Positions 60,271 to 64,000 of a stretch of DNA of 64,000 bases are shown here, one piece after another. The notes under the pieces are model-generated. The model was not told the origin of the DNA. It searched no databases and was given only the letters and a program-made list of their open reading frames with translations. Made by a program: the position numbers and the translations under genes. Every line of letters starts with the position of its first letter. Positions within the stretch are counted from its first letter, which is position 1. The DNA comes from Promineifilum sp. (GTDB lineage Bacteria; Chloroflexota; Anaerolineae; Promineifilales; Promineifilaceae), in the NCBI GenBank assembly GCA_017983515.1, contig JAGOBF010000007.1, forward strand, positions 1 through 64,000, in the 5' to 3' direction.

Positions 60271-63200
60271 CTACTCTGTAATGGTGAAGATCGCGCCCTC
60301 TGACCGTCCGAAGACCTCCGGGAAGTAATCCTCACGGGCCGTCGCCGGCATCACTTGATAGACGCCGGGGATATTCGGCTGCAAGAAGTACGAATACTGG
60401 TAGGTCCCGGCCGGTAGGAACTGGCTCAGGAAGACGACCTTCTCGTCGCGGTACTGGATGTTGTCGAAGTACCACCAGCCCCAGAAGCCGCGGCCGTATT
60501 CGCCCTCGGCGGGGACGATGCCGCCCTCTCGGCCGGATTCGCTGGTCAGCAAGTTCGGGTCGATGGCATCCGTGCCCGCCGGGATGGGATCCTCGAGGAG
60601 GACGTAGACGCGGTCGTTGGGCACGATGACCGTCAGCTCGACGCGCACGCGTTCGCCGGCGGTGATGCTGTCGATGGGTTCGCACGTTTCCGTCTCGGCC
60701 TCACAGGCAGCATCGTAGTAGCGGCGCTCGACGGTGAAGCCGCGACTGATCGGGTCGAGATTTTCGACGGCGATGGCACTGTTGAGGCGCAGAGTGTAGT
60801 AGAGGCGGCCGTCGCCCTCGCCGCGCTGGAAGTCGAAGAAGTTGGTGTCGCCGGTCAATAGCTCGCTGACCGGGATGGCAACGTCCTGGGTCGTGGTGGC
60901 GTCGTCGGGCGCGAAGGAACCGGACGCCCGCGAAGTCAGATTGACCAGCAAATCATAGGCGTAGTCGGGTTCCAGTTCGCCGGATGTGACCATCCAGTCG
61001 CTCAGCGCCGACACGCTCCAGGCTGTGGCGTGCCGGGTGGGCCATGTCTCGGCCGTGCGGGCAACCATTAGCCAGCGCACGGCGGGCGGCAGCAATGGGC
61101 TGTCCGGTTGCAGTTGTGACAGGGCTTGAACGATCATCGCCGTGCCGCGAATGTCGCTGCTCAGGTTGAAGAAGTCCTGTTCGGCGTCTTCCCAATGAGC
61201 GCCGGTGGCGCTCATGATCACTTCGTCGTTCAGGTCGGCCAGCAGCGCGTCGCTGTCCTCGCCCGCCACGCCGGAGGCGTCATAGGCCATCGCCAGGAGG
61301 GCCTTGGCATACGGGTCCAGCAGCGCGCGGTGCTCGGCCACCATCTCGTCGGCGTTATCCACGACGTCGTCGCCGGCAACAGCCATGACGTAGAGGAAGA
61401 ACGCCTGACGGTTGGCCTCCGAAGCGTCCCCCAGACCGTTGACCGGCTGCAGTTGCTGGGCCACGTACTCCGCGCCGCTTTCCAGTACGGCCGCATCCAC
61501 CTCGTAGTCGAGTTCAACCGCCCGTGTGAGACTCAGCAACGACTGCGCGCTGATCCAGGGATCGCTGCTGCTGCTGAAGCACCAGCCCCAGCCGCCGTCG
61601 TCCTTCTGCAGGGCGGCCAGCTTGGCGACGTCACTCTCGTTTTGCGCGGCCAGTTGCGCCGCCAAAGCTTCGTTGTCGAGTGCCAACTCGCGAATGGCCG
61701 CCTCGACGGCTGTGTTGTGCAGCAGCCGGTCAGCCAGCGTGCTGGAGCACTCGATGAACGGCATAATCGGGTCATTGACGATGTCGAACGATTCGATGAT
61801 GGCCGCGGCCAGCGAGGGCTGGAGCCTGACCAGCGCTTCGCCGTGCTGCGTGTCCACGCCCTGGGGCAGGACCAGCGCCTCGACGCGCCGCCCGGCCGCA
61901 TCCAGTTCGCCGGCGGTGGCGACGAAGTCGCGGCCGTCGTAGCGATAGATCGGCAGCAGCGCGTCCGGCCCGAAGCCTATCGTAGGCTTGCTGGCGTCGC
62001 TGAAGTCGCCGCCCGTGACGCGGAAGGTGATGTCGGCCGTGGGCAAGTCTTGCACGGTAACCGGCCACGTCACCTGGACACGGCCATCGGCCGGCACGGT
62101 GACCGTTTGTTCGGCGTCGCCGTCGAGCGTCAGACCCAGCGCCTCCAGGCTGACCGTGGCCTCGATGTCAGCGTCGGTGTTGTTGTTGACGTTGGCCCCC
62201 AGCGACAGGGTATCGCCAACGGTGAAGAAGCGCGGCGTCACCGGCCGGATGATGAGCGGCAAGCGGGCCAGGATGTCGGCGTCGCCTTGCCCGACGCGCG
62301 TATCGGTCGTGGCCGCTTTGCTGTGCATTCGCCAGGTCGTGACGTTGTCCGGCAGCGGCACCTCGACCGAAACGCGGCCGTTGTCGTCGGTCATTACCTT
62401 GGCTTCCCAGTAGGCGGTGTCCTTAAAGTCACGGCGGACACCGTCATCTTCGCCTTGCAGGCGCAGGGAGTCCATGCTTACATCGCCGCCGCCGCCGCCC
62501 ATGCCGCCGCCGCCGGCTAGAGGTTCCTCGATCTCCAGTCCTTCGCCGGTGATCAGCAGGCCCGAGCCGACGCTGCTACGCATTGGCTGGCGAGCGTAGA
62601 AGGCCTCCAGGATAGGCGGCGCATTGTCTTCTTTCAGTGACAACACGGCCACATCGACCAGGGCCAACGATACTTCGGCCTGCACCGGATTGCCCGCCTG
62701 GTCGGTCACGGCTACGTCGAAGGTGGCCGTGTCGCCCGGCGCGTACTCCGCGGCACCCGGCGTGATGGCGACGTCGAGATCAAACTGATCGGGCGGCACC
62801 ACCAGTTCAACGAAGCCGATGCGGATGTCGGCGTAGGGGAAGTTGGGGTCATCGGGATTCACCGGCTTGACCGCGGCCACAGTCACGTGGACGTTGGGCG
62901 CGAATGCGTCGGTAATGGGTATCTCCAGAATCTGACTGCCGTTGACCGTCACCACCTGTTGGTCGATGAGATTGCCGCGCTCGATGGTCAGCCAGGCATT
63001 GACCGGCTGGGCGAAGGGCGACTGCACCAGAATCTGAGCCGTCTCGCCGACTTGGTACTCGCGCTTGTCGGCCGTCAATTCCATCGACCGCAAGTTGGGA
63101 TCCGTGCGCCAGCCGGCGAAGTTTTCATCGGCCGACCAAATCGACAGGCTGCTCATCTGCTCGCGGCCGCCGTCGTCGGTGACGGTGGCGACGGCCAGGA

Positions 63201-64000
63201 ACGTGCCGCCAGAGGCGGGCGTAAAGGCCACGGTGGCCTCGCCGTCGGCATTGGTCGTCACGGCCTCGCGGCTGACCTCGGTATCGACCGGCGTCCAGAC
63301 AGTGGAGCGTATGCCGGCTTCGGTCGTGCGCTCGCTCTCCCAGTCGCGCTGGTAGAAGACGACTTCGACCGACTGATTGGCGACCGGCTCGCCGGCCCAA
63401 TCTACCGTCAACACGTCGATGGTTGTCTCGCTGCCGGCATCGATCACGTAGCCCTGTGCGTGCAAGCCGACGTAGACGTCGGCGGCGTGGAAGGTGACGT
63501 CGGTGCGGCCGCTGACCGGGAACTCGCCCAGCCCGCCTACCGTCGCCTCGACGGTGACCGTCTGGCTGCTCGCAGGCGCCTCGGCCAGCATGTCGGCCGG
63601 CAGCGGGATGGTGACGTTGCCCGACGCATCGGTTTCGGCCTCGCCCGAAGAGATGAAGCTCGATCCGTCGAAGCCGCCAAACGGGCCGGTGGGTGTGTAG
63701 TTGAAATCGCCCTGATCGCCGAAGGCGTAGGTGGGGTGGGCTTCGAAGACCGGCGCGAACTCGATCCGATTGATATTCCAGTTGACCGGCAGGCCGCCGG
63801 CCGAGCCGCCGAATAGATAGGTGGCGTTGACGGTGACCTGGGTCGTCTCACCGCGCAACAGTTCGGCCCGGTCCGGCGTCACCGTCACCAGGAACTGGGG
63901 CGCGCGGTATTCGGCCACGGTGAAGGAGCGGCTGGAAAGCCAATAGTCGCCGGTGACGTTGAACGAATACGTGCCCAGCCCCATGTCGTCATTGATGACG
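60271..64000 (-). CDS. Alpha-2-macroglobulin family protein, 5' partial, lacking the CxEQ thioester
   Basis: 1243 residues in the window; the frame is open through the right edge, so the N-terminus is missing. Visible parts are several MG-type beta domains, a bait-like glycine-rich segment (GGGGMGGGGG near plus 62490), the A2M family block YWEAKVMTDDNGRVSVEVPLPD and TTWRMHSKA, and the helical thioester domain from about plus 61750 down to 60950. Where bacterial homologs have the CxEQ thioester this protein has ECSST. A2M proteins trap proteases in the periplasm or outside the cell. A terminator follows the stop. Confidence 0.88.
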   Translation of the reverse strand, partial: VINDDMGLGTYSFNVTGDYWLSSRSFTVAEYRAPQFLVTVTPDRAELLRGETTQVTVNATYLFGGSAGGLPVNWNINRIEFAPVFEAHPTYAFGDQGDFNYTPTGPFGGFDGSSFISSGEAETDASGNVTIPLPADMLAEAPASSQTVTVEATVGGLGEFPVSGRTDVTFHAADVYVGLHAQGYVIDAGSETTIDVLTVDWAGEPVANQSVEVVFYQRDWESERTTEAGIRSTVWTPVDTEVSREAVTTNADGEATVAFTPASGGTFLAVATVTDDGGREQMSSLSIWSADENFAGWRTDPNLRSMELTADKREYQVGETAQILVQSPFAQPVNAWLTIERGNLIDQQVVTVNGSQILEIPITDAFAPNVHVTVAAVKPVNPDDPNFPYADIRIGFVELVVPPDQFDLDVAITPGAAEYAPGDTATFDVAVTDQAGNPVQAEVSLALVDVAVLSLKEDNAPPILEAFYARQPMRSSVGSGLLITGEGLEIEEPLAGGGGMGGGGGDVSMDSLRLQGEDDGVRRDFKDTAYWEAKVMTDDNGRVSVEVPLPDNVTTWRMHSKAATTDTRVGQGDADILARLPLIIRPVTPRFFTVGDTLSLGANVNNNTDADIEATVSLEALGLTLDGDAEQTVTVPADGRVQVTWPVTVQDLPTADITFRVTGGDFSDASKPTIGFGPDALLPIYRYDGRDFVATAGELDAAGRRVEALVLPQGVDTQHGEALVRLQPSLAAAIIESFDIVNDPIMPFIECSSTLADRLLHNTAVEAAIRELALDNEALAAQLAAQNESDVAKLAALQKDDGGWGWCFSSSSDPWISAQSLLSLTRAVELDYEVDAAVLESGAEYVAQQLQPVNGLGDASEANRQAFFLYVMAVAGDDVVDNADEMVAEHRALLDPYAKALLAMAYDASGVAGEDSDALLADLNDEVIMSATGAHWEDAEQDFFNLSSDIRGTAMIVQALSQLQPDSPLLPPAVRWLMVARTAETWPTRHATAWSVSALSDWMVTSGELEPDYAYDLLVNLTSRASGSFAPDDATTTQDVAIPVSELLTGDTNFFDFQRGEGDGRLYYTLRLNSAIAVENLDPISRGFTVERRYYDAACEAETETCEPIDSITAGERVRVELTVIVPNDRVYVLLEDPIPAGTDAIDPNLLTSESGREGGIVPAEGEYGRGFWGWWYFDNIQYRDEKVVFLSQFLPAGTYQYSYFLQPNIPGVYQVMPATAREDYFPEVFGRSEGAIFTITE

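Noticed and set aside
61126..62520. A 464-codon open frame on the plus strand
   Set aside because: Shadow of the alpha-2-macroglobulin-like gene on the other strand; the product is low-complexity and unrecognisable.

Overview
The window looks like a chromosomal stretch of a high-GC, free-living bacterium. My best guess is a Chloroflexota (Anaerolineae-type) member. The reasons are the gene mix (FemAB-like ligases, PabB-PabC fusion, phasin/PhaR genes, YqeB/YqeC molybdo-hydroxylase maturation, alpha-2-macroglobulin) and the many short-period intergenic repeats. No rRNA, tRNA or CRISPR was seen, so the phylum is inference.

Layout. 1-1726: end of a membrane module with a NuoN-like subunit. 1.9-4.7 kb: nucleotide-sugar dehydrogenase, sulfotransferase, SDR. 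4.9-11.4 kb (minus strand): L,D-transpeptidase, PabBC fusion, ProC, an enolase-superfamily racemase/OSB synthase with its GNAT partner, prepilin peptidase. 11.5-15.5 kb: penicillin-acylase-like enzyme and class-C serine hydrolase. 15.6-22.1 kb: thioesterase, D-cysteine desulfhydrase-like enzyme, isocitrate/isopropylmalate dehydrogenase, and two FemAB-like proteins either side of a Ca2+/H+ antiporter. 22.2-27.9 kb: zinc-ribbon protein, GalE, XdhC, Fmt, PanE, class II aldolase.

27.9-40.8 kb is an exopolysaccharide locus. Phosphoglycosyl transferase and an O-antigen-ligase-like protein are on the minus strand. Wzz, MurJ-type flippase, three glycosyltransferases, a second ligase/polymerase, a hexapeptide acyltransferase and a secreted protein with a CBM-like C-terminus are on the plus strand. 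The plus-strand part is visibly lower in GC than its flanks.

40.8-45.0 kb looks like a storage-granule/lipid-binding module: SCP2-like protein, an HTH protein with a duplicated C-terminal repeat, phasin, PhaR and two SRPBCC-like proteins. phaR is bracketed by two inverted copies of a 70-80-bp element. 45.0-51.7 kb is housekeeping: MurI, PPOX protein, ClpC, ArfB-like factor, metalloenzyme, flavin reductase, YgjP-like peptidase. 51.8-59.7 kb (minus) encodes a xanthine-dehydrogenase-family molybdenum hydroxylase with XdhC, YqeB and a YqeC-MocA fusion, the gene set tied to selenium-dependent molybdenum hydroxylases. The window ends in a large alpha-2-macroglobulin-like gene that runs off the right edge.

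Two themes cut across the window. Several genes have a TAnAAT box 7-9 bases before the start codon and no Shine-Dalgarno sequence, suggesting leaderless mRNAs. Degenerate 7-bp and 9-bp arrays sit at gene ends and also, in frame, inside yqeC-mocA and yqeB.
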